Positions 1 to 9,887 of a DNA stretch of 64,000 nucleotides are shown in pieces. The stretch comes from Solibacillus faecavium. GTDB lineage: Bacteria > Bacillota > Bacilli > Bacillales_A > Planococcaceae. A program made the translations under genes and the position numbers. The stretch's first letter is position 1. Every line of letters begins with the position of its first letter. Where the stretch lies: positions 141,684-205,683 of the forward strand of contig NZ_JACSPZ010000006.1 in assembly GCF_014836905.1 (NCBI RefSeq), written 5' to 3'. The notes below the pieces were generated by a model. The model worked only from the letters and a program-made list of their open reading frames with translations. It was not told the DNA's origin and made no database searches.

Positions 1-20
1 TTTTGCAAGGGGGAATGAAA

Positions 21-617
21 ATGTTACATGATTACGATATTAAAAATGAATCCAATCTATTTTTAGCGGTTGCTAAATTACTAATAAGTGTGTTGTTTAT
101 ATATAGTGCAGCTTGTATAGTACCTGATTTTGTAGAGGGGGTACGTGAAGGGCAGGCGCTAAGCGATGAGCAGTTAAAAATCCGTGTAATTGCAAATAGC
201 TCAACAAAAGCTGATCAATTGGTAAAGTATGAGGTCGTAGAAACAATTCAAGGTTATATGCAGGAAACATCAGATTTTTCGGAAGATATCCACAGTGTGG
301 AAAAGATTTATCAAGAAATTCAGAAAACTTACCCACAATTAAAAGTTTCATATAAATTTGGGGATAACTTAATGCCGCCAAAATGGTATTTAGGGCAGTT
401 TTATCCACAAAATAAATATTATTCTGTCAATTTTGTTATTGGACAAGGACGCGGAGAAAATTGGTTCTGTGCAGTATTTCCAACGCTTTGTAAAAAAGAT
501 GAACCAGCGAAAACTGAACGACCAACATTTTATATTTCTGAATGGTGGAAGAAAAATAAACAAAAAAGTAATCAACAGAAAATAAAAGAATATACACAGG
601 TAACTGTTAGTTATTAA
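21..617 (+). CDS. spoIIR: Stage II sporulation protein R (SpoIIR)
   Basis: SpoIIR is the forespore-secreted signal that triggers SpoIIGA to process pro-sigma-E in the mother cell. The 198-residue product has an N-terminal membrane or signal segment (about residues 15-35) followed by the family's first conserved block, LKIRVIANSSTKADQ. A later block around GQGRGENWFCAVFPTLC matches the conserved C-terminal half with its two cysteines. The ATG at 21 lies 7 nt after AAGGGGG; an in-frame ATG at 15 is too close to that ribosome site. Upstream sequence is outside the window, so a sigma-F promoter cannot be judged. The position before ywlC agrees with the B. subtilis order. Confidence 0.93.
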   Translation: MLHDYDIKNESNLFLAVAKLLISVLFIYSAACIVPDFVEGVREGQALSDEQLKIRVIANSSTKADQLVKYEVVETIQGYMQETSDFSEDIHSVEKIYQEIQKTYPQLKVSYKFGDNLMPPKWYLGQFYPQNKYYSVNFVIGQGRGENWFCAVFPTLCKKDEPAKTERPTFYISEWWKKNKQKSNQQKIKEYTQVTVSY

Positions 618-663
618 CAAATTGTGGATAATCTTTTGAAATACTTATAGATAGGGGGATGAA

Positions 664-1701
664 ATGATGCGAACTTTACAATTAACTGTGGATTATTTTG
701 TGGATAATTCAGAAAATTATACACAAGCTGTGGATTTGTTGAAAAAGGGGGAAGTTGTTGCATTTCCTACCGAAACAGTTTACGGGCTGGGTGCAGTGGC
801 AACAGACGAGAAAGCAGTGAAAAAAATATTCGATGCAAAAGGTCGTCCTTCCGATAATCCGCTTATTGTACATATTGGAACTGCGGAAGAAGTATCCCTC
901 TATACATCATATATTCCTGAAGTTGCTAAATTATGCATGGAGGCTTTTTGGCCAGGTCCACTCACAATTGTTATGCATGCAAAACCAAATATATTGGCAC
1001 CGAGCGTAACAGCGGGTTTAGATACAGTTGGCATCCGTATGCCTAATCATCCGGTTGCTCTCAAACTGCTGCAAACTTTAAAAGCACCATTAGCTGCGCC
1101 AAGTGCAAATCGCAGTGGGAAGCCAAGCCCGACAAAAGCGGATCATGTTTTCGAAGATTTACAGGGTATTATCCCATGCATTTTAGATGGGGGAATGACA
1201 GGGATCGGTGTAGAATCAACCGTACTCGATGTTACGTTAAATACCCCTGTTATTTTACGTCCAGGTGGAGTAACGAAAGAAATGCTAGAAGCAGTAATCG
1301 GTCCGGTAGATGAGCCAAGCATTGAACAACAAAAAATTGAGTCGACACCGAAAGCACCAGGGATGAAATATATCCATTATGCACCAAATGCACCTGTTTA
1401 TTTAATAGATGCAAATAAAGAAACAATTGAAAATGCAATAAAACAATTAAAATCTGAGCATAAAGTTGCTCTATTGGCTCCAGAAAGCTTTAAAGATATA
1501 AAAGTAGACTACTATTTTTCCTTTGGCGAAGCGCATAATCTTGAACAGATGAGTGCAACTTTGTATGATGCTTTGCGCGCTTGTGATAAAACAGATGCAA
1601 CAATTATTTTAGCAACGGCTACAACAAAATCCGGGGTAGGGACAGCAATTATGAACCGCCTGGAAAAAGCAGCTGGCGGCAATTGGTTTTCCCTTAAATA
1701 A
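664..1701 (+). CDS. ywlC: L-threonylcarbamoyladenylate synthase (Sua5/YwlC)
   Basis: Makes L-threonylcarbamoyl-AMP from threonine, bicarbonate and ATP, the first step of t6A37 tRNA modification. The 345-residue length indicates the long Sua5 form: an N-terminal YrdC domain (about residues 15-205; FPTETVYGLG, KGRPSDNPLIVH, PSANRSGKPSPT) joined to a C-terminal Sua5 domain beginning near PGMKYIHYAP. Two tandem ATGs at 664 and 667 both fit the AGGGGG site at 653-658. The gene ends in a clear terminator, so it probably forms a short unit with spoIIR or stands alone. The identification is firm. Confidence 0.95.
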   Translation: MMRTLQLTVDYFVDNSENYTQAVDLLKKGEVVAFPTETVYGLGAVATDEKAVKKIFDAKGRPSDNPLIVHIGTAEEVSLYTSYIPEVAKLCMEAFWPGPLTIVMHAKPNILAPSVTAGLDTVGIRMPNHPVALKLLQTLKAPLAAPSANRSGKPSPTKADHVFEDLQGIIPCILDGGMTGIGVESTVLDVTLNTPVILRPGGVTKEMLEAVIGPVDEPSIEQQKIESTPKAPGMKYIHYAPNAPVYLIDANKETIENAIKQLKSEHKVALLAPESFKDIKVDYYFSFGEAHNLEQMSATLYDALRACDKTDATIILATATTKSGVGTAIMNRLEKAAGGNWFSLK

Positions 1702-1710
1702 TCTTTATGA

Positions 1711-1746
1711 CCACATTCTGCAAATTTTGTAGATGTGGTTTTTTTT
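1711..1746 (+). terminator. Intrinsic terminator after ywlC
   Basis: CCACAT (1711-1716) pairs with ATGTGG (1733-1738). The inner part of the stem also pairs (CTGCAA with TTGTAG, one wobble). An uninterrupted T run follows at 1739-1746. Confidence 0.85.
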
Positions 1747-1823
1747 GTTGTGTGTAAATCTGTAGGATAATTTTAATTGGAAAAGCATAAATTACAACAG
1801 CGCATAGAGGAAGAGGGGAAAAA

Positions 1824-2321
1824 ATGCAGGAAGTGGTTGCTGGGATATTAATGTCGTTTGATGTCGTTGCACTTTATTTAATTGCTACAAATGTTAAAGC
1901 TAAGTGGTTATTAGCGTTATGGACGGCATTATTACATATGATTTTCCCGTTAATAGGATACCGTTTTGGGGAATGGATAGCCGTGTATTTAAATAACTGG
2001 GCAACAAGCCTTTCTACAATATTACTATTCTTTGTAGGTTTGCAATTACTGCTGTCAAAAAAAGATGAAAGTTTCCCTGCCATATCTTTACCGATTATTG
2101 CCATATTTGCGAGCATTGATACCTTTTCAGTTAGCCTATCTTTTGGTATGCTAAATTTAGAAAAATATGTTTTTATTATCAGTGCAGGGTTATCCACATT
2201 CTTATTGTCTTATGCAGCTTTAGTAGTAGCGCAAAAAACTACTATTTTGAGAAATAACGCATTAAAGAAAATTGCTGGATTATTACTGATTGTAATGAGT
2301 ATTATGTTATTAAAATGGTAG
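1824..2321 (+). CDS. MntP/YtaF-type manganese efflux-like membrane protein (YwlD position)
   Basis: A 165-residue hydrophobic protein with about six membrane segments. Two half-repeats carry the acidic signature of the MntP (DUF204) family: SFDVVAL near residue 12 and SIDTFSVS near residue 94. Members of this family export Mn(II). The place between ywlC and ywlE is that of B. subtilis ywlD, a MntP protein. The sequence is divergent: the family's usual DA-F-A-S pattern is relaxed in both halves. Transport activity and metal specificity are therefore inferred mainly from synteny and topology. The ATG follows GAGGGG; no yybP-ykoY riboswitch-like structure is evident in the short upstream region. 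Confidence 0.7.
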   Translation: MQEVVAGILMSFDVVALYLIATNVKAKWLLALWTALLHMIFPLIGYRFGEWIAVYLNNWATSLSTILLFFVGLQLLLSKKDESFPAISLPIIAIFASIDTFSVSLSFGMLNLEKYVFIISAGLSTFLLSYAALVVAQKTTILRNNALKKIAGLLLIVMSIMLLKW

Positions 2322-2331
2322 ATTAGAGGGT

Positions 2332-2790
2332 GTGAGGAAGATAAATATTTACTTTATTTGTACAGGAAACACATGTAGAAGTCCTATGGCAGAAGCAATT
2401 TTAAAAGCTAAAAATTATGAGAATATAAATGTACGTTCTGCGGGTATTTATGCCTACGAGGGAAATGGGATGTCCCGAAATGCCGAAGAAATATTATTGC
2501 AAAAGGATATTTTTCAACCCCATCATTCTTCGCAATTTACAAAGAACGATGCACAGTGGGCAGACTTGATTTTAACTATGACGACGGCACATAAAGAAAT
2601 GGTCATTAATCTTGTTGAAGAAGCTGCACATAAAACGTTTACGTTAAAAGAATATGTAGCGATGGAGGGTGGACCGGATATTCAAGATCCATTTGGAGGC
2701 AACCTGCAAATATATGAGCAGACATATGACCAACTAAACGAAGCGATTAATAAACTAGAGACCAAATTACAGTTGGAGGGAAAAATTTAA
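2332..2790 (+). CDS. ywlE: Protein-arginine-phosphatase / low-MW phosphatase YwlE
   Basis: Low-molecular-weight phosphatase, 152 residues. The P-loop CTGNTCRS starts at Cys10, and the general-acid aspartate sits in DPFGG near residue 122. A threonine in the middle of the P-loop (C-T-G-N-T) is the residue that gives B. subtilis YwlE specificity for phosphoarginine rather than phosphotyrosine, so this enzyme probably removes the McsB mark from CtsR, ClpC substrates and other proteins. The start is GTG, 7 nt after the AGAGGG-like site. The gene nearly abuts both neighbours (10 nt after the MntP-like gene, 1 nt before the chemoreceptor), so these are co-transcribed. Confidence 0.9.
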   Translation: MRKINIYFICTGNTCRSPMAEAILKAKNYENINVRSAGIYAYEGNGMSRNAEEILLQKDIFQPHHSSQFTKNDAQWADLILTMTTAHKEMVINLVEEAAHKTFTLKEYVAMEGGPDIQDPFGGNLQIYEQTYDQLNEAINKLETKLQLEGKI

Positions 2791-2791
2791 C

Positions 2792-4084
2792 ATGGATTCA
2801 CAGAAAAAATCATTTAGTTTACGTCGGAAGCTCGTATTATTTGTCGGGATATTAGCGCTTATTACATATACATGTAGTTTTGTATTTATCGAATATTTAC
2901 GTCCGATGTTTTTCGAAAATACTAGTACGAGCATGTTTCAAATTATTACATATGTATTAGGAATCTTTTGGTCTTGTGCATTGGCAGCTGTGTTTAGTTT
3001 AGTAATTGTACGTCCATTACAGCGATTAGAGAGCAGTGCCAATCAGGTAGCTGAGGGTAAAATTGGAAAAGATGTCGACATGCCGAAAACAAATGATGAA
3101 ATCCGGACTGTAGCTGAGGCATTTCAGGCGATGGTCGTTAATTTGCGCAAAATGGTTAATGGCATTGAGGGGAATTATAAAACTACAGATGAAACTATTC
3201 GAAAGCTTTCAGATGAAAGTATATCTGTAACAAATAATGCAGAGCAAATTACGAGCAATATCAGTCAAATTTCATTAGGAGCTGAATCTTCTGCAGTTGC
3301 GATTCAGGAAACAGTAGAAGCTATTGAAGAAGTACGTACACTAGCATCTGAAGTAAACAATAAAGCATTACATACAGCTAGTCGTTCGAAAGATCTTTTA
3401 TCAAATTTAACGTCAACTACAGATGCGATTCACGGAGTCGTAAATAGTATTCAAAAAATTGCGGCGGATAATGAAAATTCATTAGTTAATATTCGCGAAT
3501 TAGAAAAAAATGCAGAGCAAATTGAACGAATTATCGGCTTAGTTGGAGATATTGCGGGTCAAACAAATTTACTTGCATTAAATGCCTCAATTGAAGCAGC
3601 ACGAGCAGGCGAGCACGGTAAAGGCTTTGCGGTAGTAGCAGAAGAAGTACGTGGTTTAGCCGATGAAAGTGCTAACGCGGTTCAAGGAATTACAAAATTA
3701 ATTCAGACGATGCAACAAAATGTATCTATTGTAGTAAAACAAATGAACGAACAAGTTTCATTTGCTGCCAACGAGTCTTCGCGTGTATCTGAAACGACAA
3801 CAGCCGTTGAAGGTATGACGAAATCAGTGTATGAAATGGCAGATGATGTTGTTCAAATCTCTCAATTGGTTGAACAGCAAATGAAAAATATCGAGCATAC
3901 ATCGCATCAATCACAAGAAGTAGCCGCAATTGCTGAACAAACATCCGCAAGTGCGCAGGAAGTAAGTGCTGCTTCTTCAGAACAAGCGCATGCTATTAAG
4001 CAAGTAGAAGCATTGGCGAGCGATCTAAAACAGCAATCTGCTGAGCTATATCGAATGATTCAGCAATTCGACCGCAATCAATAG
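2792..4084 (+). CDS. Methyl-accepting chemotaxis protein without an extracellular sensor domain
   Basis: A 430-residue chemoreceptor. Two membrane helices (about residues 12-35 and 46-70) are joined by only about 10-15 residues, leaving no extracellular ligand-binding domain. A HAMP linker starts at [20 protein letters not shown] (about 75-95). A long coiled-coil signalling domain carries the conserved hairpin tip around [20 protein letters not shown] and [16 protein letters not shown]. The start lies one base after the ywlE stop, with its ribosome site (GGAGGG, 2774-2779) inside ywlE, indicating translational coupling. The stimulus cannot be read from the sequence. It may sense membrane state or receive input from another protein. 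Confidence 0.93.
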   Translation: MDSQKKSFSLRRKLVLFVGILALITYTCSFVFIEYLRPMFFENTSTSMFQIITYVLGIFWSCALAAVFSLVIVRPLQRLESSANQVAEGKIGKDVDMPKTNDEIRTVAEAFQAMVVNLRKMVNGIEGNYKTTDETIRKLSDESISVTNNAEQITSNISQISLGAESSAVAIQETVEAIEEVRTLASEVNNKALHTASRSKDLLSNLTSTTDAIHGVVNSIQKIAADNENSLVNIRELEKNAEQIERIIGLVGDIAGQTNLLALNASIEAARAGEHGKGFAVVAEEVRGLADESANAVQGITKLIQTMQQNVSIVVKQMNEQVSFAANESSRVSETTTAVEGMTKSVYEMADDVVQISQLVEQQMKNIEHTSHQSQEVAAIAEQTSASAQEVSAASSEQAHAIKQVEALASDLKQQSAELYRMIQQFDRNQ

Positions 4085-4093
4085 ATTGTCAAT

Positions 4094-4141
4094 ACCCTTT
4101 ATAGACTTGGACAAAATCCAATTTTATAAGGGGTTTCTATT
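4094..4141 (+). terminator. Intrinsic terminator after the chemoreceptor gene
   Basis: The outer arm ACCCTTTATA pairs with TATAAGGGG, and the inner arm TTGG pairs with CCAA. The stem is followed by TTTCTATTT. It ends the ywlD-ywlE-mcp transcription unit. Confidence 0.7.
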
Positions 4142-4253
4142 TGTCAAAATTATGACTCTATGTGCATTATAAAAGGGGTTTGTCGTTTCATGTTGAAATG
4201 AATAGGGTATGTACGGAATATTACGTATAAAAATTAATCCTGGAGGGATCGTT

Positions 4254-4607
4254 TTGAAAAAGCTCAAATACTGGTTATTAATGGGTGTAGTAGTAGCTGG
4301 TTTAGCTGCATGTGGGGATGCAGAAGAAACAGATACGGACACTACAAATTCAACACCTACTGAATCTACCGAACCAAATGACTCAGCTACGTCAGATGTT
4401 TCAGAAGGGGAAAAAGTAGTGAATGCCAGCTGTATCGGTTGTCACGGGGGAGATTTATCAGGGGCAATGGGACCAGACTTAACTAACATCTCATTATCTA
4501 AAGAGGAAATTATCGATATTTTAGAAAATGGTAAAGGCGCAATGCCTGCAGGAACTGCAGCAGGTGAAGAAGAAGCAGTAGCAGATTATTTATTATCCAT
4601 ACAATAA
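4254..4607 (+). CDS. Lipoprotein c-type cytochrome (cytochrome c551-like)
   Basis: A 117-residue membrane-anchored monohaem cytochrome c. The N-terminal lipoprotein signal ends in the lipobox LAAC (Cys near residue 20). A Thr/Ser/Asp-rich linker follows, then a haem-binding CIGCH motif around residue 60 and a likely axial methionine in GAMPAG near residue 100. The fold resembles B. subtilis CccB, an electron carrier to terminal oxidase on the outer face of the membrane. TTG at 4254 is chosen: it follows GGAGGG by 7 nt and produces the signal peptide directly. A longer in-frame reading from 4209 would add an implausible polar extension. Confidence 0.88.
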   Translation: MKKLKYWLLMGVVVAGLAACGDAEETDTDTTNSTPTESTEPNDSATSDVSEGEKVVNASCIGCHGGDLSGAMGPDLTNISLSKEEIIDILENGKGAMPAGTAAGEEEAVADYLLSIQ

Positions 4608-4611
4608 TTGG

Positions 4612-4644
4612 AAAAAGTCACTCTGATAAGGGTGATCTTTTTTA
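4612..4644 (+). terminator. Intrinsic terminator after the cytochrome gene
   Basis: AAAAAGTCAC pairs imperfectly with GTGATCTTTTT across a short loop at 4624-4627. A T run follows at 4638-4643. Confidence 0.65.
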
Positions 4645-4770
4645 TGTAAACTTTTAAAGCGAATTGTCCAAAAAAATAACAATATAATAATGTTATAGGT
4701 TGAATATTCGTGTTTTGAACTGATAATGCGAAACTTCTGAGGAAAACACGTGTCATTTTGATGTAATAAA

Positions 4771-4779
4771 TGGTACACT
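4771..4779 (+). promoter_or_regulatory. Probable extended -10 promoter for rpiB-ywlG
   Basis: TGGTACACT is an extended -10 hexamer (TGnTACACT) about 45 bp before rpiB. No good -35 is present at 17 bp spacing, which is usual for extended -10 promoters. Confidence 0.45.
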
Positions 4780-4823
4780 GATGTTGAATATAATTGAGTA
4801 AAAAAGAGGTAGGAGGTACCTTT

Positions 4824-5261
4824 ATGAAAATTGCGATTTCATCAGACCACGGTGGAAATAATTTAAGAAAAGAAATTATGTCACTATTGGACGAAATGTC
4901 GATAAGTTATGAAGATTTTGGTCCACAAACGAATGATTCTGTAGACTATCCAGACTATGCTCGTCCCGTAGCAGAACGTGTAGCAGCAGGTGAGTTCGAC
5001 CGTGGAATACTAATTTGCGGCACAGGTATTGGTATTTCGATTGCTGCCAATAAGTTTAAGGGCATCCGCTGTGCACTTGTACATGACGTATTTTCTGCAA
5101 AAGCAACACGCTGTCATAATGATTCCAATGTATTGGCGATGGGCGAGCGTGTAATAGGACCAGGATTGGCTAGAGAAATTGTTGAAACTTGGTTGAATAC
5201 TGAATTCGAAGGTGGGCGTCATATTCGCCGCGTAGAAAAGATTTCAGAAATTGAAGGGTAA
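4824..5261 (+). CDS. rpiB: Ribose-5-phosphate isomerase B
   Basis: Interconverts ribulose-5-phosphate and ribose-5-phosphate in the pentose phosphate pathway. The 145-residue protein has the RpiB/LacAB fold: AISSDHGG at the N-terminus, FGPQTNDSVDYPDYA, the active-site cysteine segment ICGTGIGISIAANK near residue 65, and HNDSNVLAMGERV near residue 97. The start is the ATG at 4824, preceded by AGGAGG at 4811-4816; an upstream in-frame start at 4794 lacks a ribosome site. It is followed after 14 nt by ywlG. In B. subtilis this gene is ywlF. Confidence 0.95.
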   Translation: MKIAISSDHGGNNLRKEIMSLLDEMSISYEDFGPQTNDSVDYPDYARPVAERVAAGEFDRGILICGTGIGISIAANKFKGIRCALVHDVFSAKATRCHNDSNVLAMGERVIGPGLAREIVETWLNTEFEGGRHIRRVEKISEIEG

Positions 5262-5275
5262 CAAGGAGTGATCTA

Positions 5276-5821
5276 ATGACGGGCTTACACGATTTGCAAA
5301 ATGATTTAAAACAAGCATTAATTGAATTTGAGCAACAAGTGAAGTTTACCGAAGATCAGCTTTTTGTCGTTGGCTGTTCCACGTCGGAAGTAATGGGCGA
5401 AAAGATTGGTACAGCCGGCGCACTCAATGTTGCAGAAGTTTTATATGAAGAATTCTCAAAATTCGCACAAAGAAACAATATCCATTTAGTTTTTCAGGGC
5501 TGCGAACATATTAATCGAGCTTTAACGCTTGAGTCAGCTGTGGCTAAAAAGTATCACTTAGAACCAGTTTCAGTCATTCCAGTGCGTACAGCGGGTGGCT
5601 CCATGTCCGCCTATGCTTTTTCACAGATGACTGAACCTGTTGTTGTGGAATCAATTCAGGCGCACTATGGGATTGATATCGGTCAAACTATAATCGGCAT
5701 GCATTTAAAGGCCGTAGCGGTACCTATTCGGACATCTGTTAAACGTTTAGGTAATGCTGTCATTACATTAGCGACAACACGTCCAAAACTTATCGGTGGA
5801 GAACGTGCGCAATATAAGTAA
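5276..5821 (+). CDS. ywlG: YwlG family conserved protein (TIGR01440 type)
   Basis: A 181-residue soluble protein matching the conserved YwlG family found between rpiB and glyA in Bacillales. Recognisable blocks are VVGCSTSEVMGEKIGTAG, LVFQGCEHINRAL, and GIDIGQTIIGMHLKAVAVP, with RPKLIGGERA at the end. The biochemical role is unknown; the fold is alpha/beta with no membrane segment. The start ATG follows AAGGAGTGATCT. It is an operon partner of rpiB (14-nt gap), and a 76-nt gap to glyA holds no obvious terminator, so read-through into glyA is likely. Confidence 0.85.
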   Translation: MTGLHDLQNDLKQALIEFEQQVKFTEDQLFVVGCSTSEVMGEKIGTAGALNVAEVLYEEFSKFAQRNNIHLVFQGCEHINRALTLESAVAKKYHLEPVSVIPVRTAGGSMSAYAFSQMTEPVVVESIQAHYGIDIGQTIIGMHLKAVAVPIRTSVKRLGNAVITLATTRPKLIGGERAQYK

Positions 5822-5897
5822 CGCTTTAACGTTACATACATCATTTTGAATTGGAAACTCCGATTTATTCGGAACAAAATTTAGGGGGATTTTTATA

Positions 5898-7142
5898 ATG
5901 GCATTTGAAAACTTAGCTGGACAAGACAAAGCAATTTTAGACGCAATTCTTTTAGAGAAAAAACGTCAAAACACGAACATTGAGTTAATCGCTTCAGAAA
6001 ACTTCGTATCGGAAGCTGTAATGGAAGCACAAGGCTCATACCTTACAAATAAGTATGCAGAAGGCTATCCTGGGAAACGTTACTATGGTGGATGCGAGCA
6101 CGTAGACGTAGTTGAAAATATTGCGCGCGACCGTGCAAAAGAATTATTCGGTGCTACATATGTTAACGTACAGCCTCACTCAGGTGCACAAGCAAACATG
6201 GCAGTTTACCATACAGTTTTAAAACCGGGTGATACAGTATTAGGCATGAACTTATCTCACGGTGGTCACTTAACGCATGGTTCTCCAGTTAACTTCTCTG
6301 GTATTTTATATAATTTCGTAGAGTACGGTGTAACTGAAGATACAAATGTTATCGACTATGAAGATGTAAGACAAAAAGCGTTGGAATCTAAGCCAAAGTT
6401 AATTGTTGCAGGTGCTTCAGCTTACCCTCGTGAAATTGACTTCGCAAAATTCCGAGAAATTGCTGATGAAGTAGGCGCATACTTCATGGTAGATATGGCA
6501 CATATTGCTGGTTTAGTTGCTGCGGGTGAACATCAAAACCCAGTACCATACGCAGATTTCGTAACAACAACAACACATAAAACGTTACGTGGTCCTCGTG
6601 GCGGTATGATTTTAACAAATGATGCGAAATGGGAAAAAGAATTAAACAAATCAGTTTTCCCAGGTATTCAAGGTGGTCCATTAATGCATGTCATCGCTGC
6701 AAAAGCAGTATCATTCGGTGAAGCATTACAACCAGAATTTAAAGAGTACGCAAAACAAATTAAACTTAATGCAGCAGCATTAGCTAAATCTTTAATGGAA
6801 GAAGGCGTTGAAATCGTATCAGGTGGTACAGATAACCACTTACTTCTATTAAATGTAAAATCTTTAGGTTTAACAGGTAAAGTTGCGGAGCATGTATTAG
6901 ATGAAGTAGCGATTACAACAAATAAAAATACAATTCCATTCGATACTGAATCTCCATTTGTAACTTCTGGAATTCGTGTAGGTACAGCTGCTGTAACATC
7001 TCGTGGCTTTAAAGAAGAGGATGTTATTGAAGTAGGCAAAATCATAGCATCTGTTCTTAAAAATCATGAAGACGCTGCAGTAAAAGAAGAAGCTCTTAAA
7101 CGTGTAGAAGCTTTAACAGCGAAATACCCATTATATGCTTAA
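5898..7142 (+). CDS. glyA: Serine hydroxymethyltransferase
   Basis: PLP enzyme that converts serine and tetrahydrofolate to glycine and 5,10-methylene-THF, feeding one-carbon metabolism. The 414-residue length is typical. Visible hallmarks are [15 protein letters not shown], the substrate loop [13 protein letters not shown], and [13 protein letters not shown]. The PLP lysine is near residue 228 in [14 protein letters not shown], and [14 protein letters not shown] lies near the C-terminus. A ribosome site AGGGGG precedes the ATG. The gene closes with a strong terminator. Codon use (CGT, GTA, high A/T third positions) is like that of the other highly expressed genes in the window. Confidence 0.97.
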   Translation: MAFENLAGQDKAILDAILLEKKRQNTNIELIASENFVSEAVMEAQGSYLTNKYAEGYPGKRYYGGCEHVDVVENIARDRAKELFGATYVNVQPHSGAQANMAVYHTVLKPGDTVLGMNLSHGGHLTHGSPVNFSGILYNFVEYGVTEDTNVIDYEDVRQKALESKPKLIVAGASAYPREIDFAKFREIADEVGAYFMVDMAHIAGLVAAGEHQNPVPYADFVTTTTHKTLRGPRGGMILTNDAKWEKELNKSVFPGIQGGPLMHVIAAKAVSFGEALQPEFKEYAKQIKLNAAALAKSLMEEGVEIVSGGTDNHLLLLNVKSLGLTGKVAEHVLDEVAITTNKNTIPFDTESPFVTSGIRVGTAAVTSRGFKEEDVIEVGKIIASVLKNHEDAAVKEEALKRVEALTAKYPLYA

Positions 7143-7151
7143 TTAAATTTC

Positions 7152-7190
7152 AGCCTTTCCAACTACGCATTTGTAGTTAGAAAGGCTTTT
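7152..7190 (+). terminator. Intrinsic terminator after glyA
   Basis: AGCCTTTCCAACTAC pairs with GTAGTTAGAAAGGCT with one mismatch across the loop GCATTT. T residues follow. Confidence 0.85.
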
Positions 7191-8072
<882 letters not shown>

Positions 8073-8083
8073 TGAAAACAACA

Positions 8084-8113
8084 AACGCCCGTGCACAAGT
8101 AACGGGCGTTTTA
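8084..8113 (+). terminator. Intrinsic terminator after upp
   Basis: AACGCCCGT (8084-8092) pairs perfectly with ACGGGCGTT (8102-8110), followed by TTAT. Confidence 0.8.
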
Positions 8114-8188
8114 TCTTGAATCGGCAGTGTTTGAAACAACTGCTGAATCAATACAATAATTAATACTCTAGATTAGACAAGGAGAAGA

Positions 8189-9346
8189 ATGATGACGAAA
8201 AAGTTTAAAGTTATGACGATTTTTGGGACGCGTCCAGAAGCAATTAAAATGGCACCACTTGTGTTGGAGTTAGAAAAGCATCCAGAGGAAATTGAATCCA
8301 TCGTAACTGTGACAGCGCAACACCGTCAAATGCTTGATCAAGTATTGGAAACGTTCGATATTACACCAAATTATGATTTAAATATAATGAAGGATCGCCA
8401 AACATTAGTCGATGTAGCGACAAATGCATTACTTGGTCTTGACCGTGTAATGAAAGAGGCAAAGCCGGATATTGTATTAGTCCATGGAGATACTGCGACA
8501 ACATTTGTCGGAAGTTTAGCTGCTTTTTATAATCAGATTGCAATTGGTCATGTAGAGGCAGGTTTACGTACAGGGCAAAAATACTCGCCTTATCCAGAAG
8601 AGATGAATCGACAGTTAACGGGTGTAATGGCGGATTTGCATTTTGCTCCTACAGAACAATCAAGAGCAAATCTACTAAAAGAAAATAAATTGGATGAATC
8701 AATTTTCGTGACAGGTAATACGGCGATAGATGCGCTGAAAACTACTGTTAGCGAAAACTATACCCACCCAGTACTTGAAAAGATAGGGACAGACCGAATG
8801 ATTTTACTGACGGCACATCGTCGTGAAAATTTAGGTAATCCAATGCGCAATATGTTCCGTGCTATTATGCGTTTATTAAATGAACATAAAGATATTCAAG
8901 TGGTGTATCCAGTGCATATGAATCCGGCAGTACGAGAAGTTGCAAATGAAATTTTAGGTGACAACCCGAGAGTTCACTTAATTGAACCATTGGAAGTGTT
9001 TGATTTCCATAACTTTGCAGCCCGTTCGTATATGATTTTAACTGATTCAGGTGGAGTACAGGAAGAGGCGCCATCGTTAGGGAAGCCAGTGCTCGTATTA
9101 CGCGATACGACTGAACGTCCGGAAGGTATTGCGGCTGGTACATTAAAGCTTGCTGGTACAGATGAGGAAGTTATTTACTCAATGGCGAAAGAACTATTAA
9201 CAAATACTAAAGCATACGAAGCGATGGCTCATGCATCGAACCCATATGGTGATGGATTTGCATCTGCTCGTATCGTGGAAGCATTGTTAAAGTTCGCACA
9301 AAAGCAACTATTGGAAGATATAATTAAAAATGCAGAAACTAGATAA
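8189..9346 (+). CDS. mnaA: UDP-N-acetylglucosamine 2-epimerase (non-hydrolysing)
   Basis: Interconverts UDP-GlcNAc and UDP-ManNAc, the donor for wall teichoic acid or secondary wall polysaccharide linkage units. The 385-residue protein shows TIFGTRPEAIKMAPL, VHGDTATTF, GHVEAGLRTG, the catalytic HRRENLG segment near residue 211, and LTDSGGVQEEAPSLGKPVLVLRDTTERPE. Tandem ATGs at 8189 and 8192 follow AAGGAGAAGAA. In B. subtilis mnaA lies just upstream of atpI, as here. It pairs functionally with WecC and TagA at 36-38 kb. Confidence 0.96.
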   Translation: MMTKKFKVMTIFGTRPEAIKMAPLVLELEKHPEEIESIVTVTAQHRQMLDQVLETFDITPNYDLNIMKDRQTLVDVATNALLGLDRVMKEAKPDIVLVHGDTATTFVGSLAAFYNQIAIGHVEAGLRTGQKYSPYPEEMNRQLTGVMADLHFAPTEQSRANLLKENKLDESIFVTGNTAIDALKTTVSENYTHPVLEKIGTDRMILLTAHRRENLGNPMRNMFRAIMRLLNEHKDIQVVYPVHMNPAVREVANEILGDNPRVHLIEPLEVFDFHNFAARSYMILTDSGGVQEEAPSLGKPVLVLRDTTERPEGIAAGTLKLAGTDEEVIYSMAKELLTNTKAYEAMAHASNPYGDGFASARIVEALLKFAQKQLLEDIIKNAETR

Positions 9347-9420
9347 ACTTATCCTAGCGCAATAATTTTAACATTTAAGAGGGAAAAATAGGAGATTACA
9401 CTTATTTCTATTTTGTCAAT

Positions 9421-9513
9421 AGCAAAATTCGCTATTATTGCTAAAAAAATTTTTCTATGATGCTTCATATTAAGTGGGAATGGAAAAAATGCATGAAATA
9501 GCGAATTTTAGCT
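9421..9513. repeat. Inverted repeat downstream of mnaA
   Basis: The left arm at 9421-9436 (AGCAAAATTCGCTATT) is repeated in inverted form at 9497-9513 with one inserted base. The spacer is about 60 bp. There is no T run after the right arm, so it is not a standard terminator. Confidence 0.6.
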
Positions 9514-9613
9514 TTAGTGAAAAAAAGCAGAGAATAATTATGAACAAGAATACACAAATTTGTCAACAATTTGACAAGGAATTTAACTGTGTGAAGTTTT
9601 TCACCATTACTAA

Positions 9614-9642
9614 TTGACATCAAAAACCCCCTATTGTATGCT
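9614..9642 (+). promoter_or_regulatory. Sigma-A promoter of the atp operon
   Basis: TTGACA (9614-9619), a 17-bp spacer and TATGCT (9637-9642). The match is near consensus and is the strongest promoter in this gap. It implies a transcription start near 9649 and an untranslated leader of about 300 nt before atpI. Confidence 0.85.
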
Positions 9643-9665
9643 TACAAAGGGTAAGAATGATAAGG

Positions 9666-9887
9666 GTTTCGTTTAGTCTGAAGACGTTGAAACACTTGTT
9701 ATATCAAGTTTCTACTAGATTGACGGTTGAAACGAAATTCGTCAATTTGCAACGTTGCGTCTGGATTAAGTCCGTGAAGATTAAGAGACATTTAGAAGTA
9801 TGAAATGAATGTTTACTATGTGATTTGTCTATAGTAAAAATTATTTAGTACTTGTAACGGCCTCTAATTTTGTAGTGCATTCACTAC
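9666..9887 (+). ncRNA. Structured leader RNA of the atp operon (candidate)
   Basis: The leader contains nested pairings: TTTCGTTT (9666-9673) with AAACGAAA near 9730, an internal bulged GAAA/CTTG hairpin, and TTGACG...CGTCAA around 9720-9746. Further downstream are TTTACTAT (9812-9819) with ATAGTAAA (9831-9838) and GTAGTG (9872-9877) with CACTAC (9882-9887). The last hairpin is followed by a weak T-rich stretch. I do not recognise a known riboswitch class. Regulation by attenuation or mRNA stability is possible but unproven. Confidence 0.4.
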
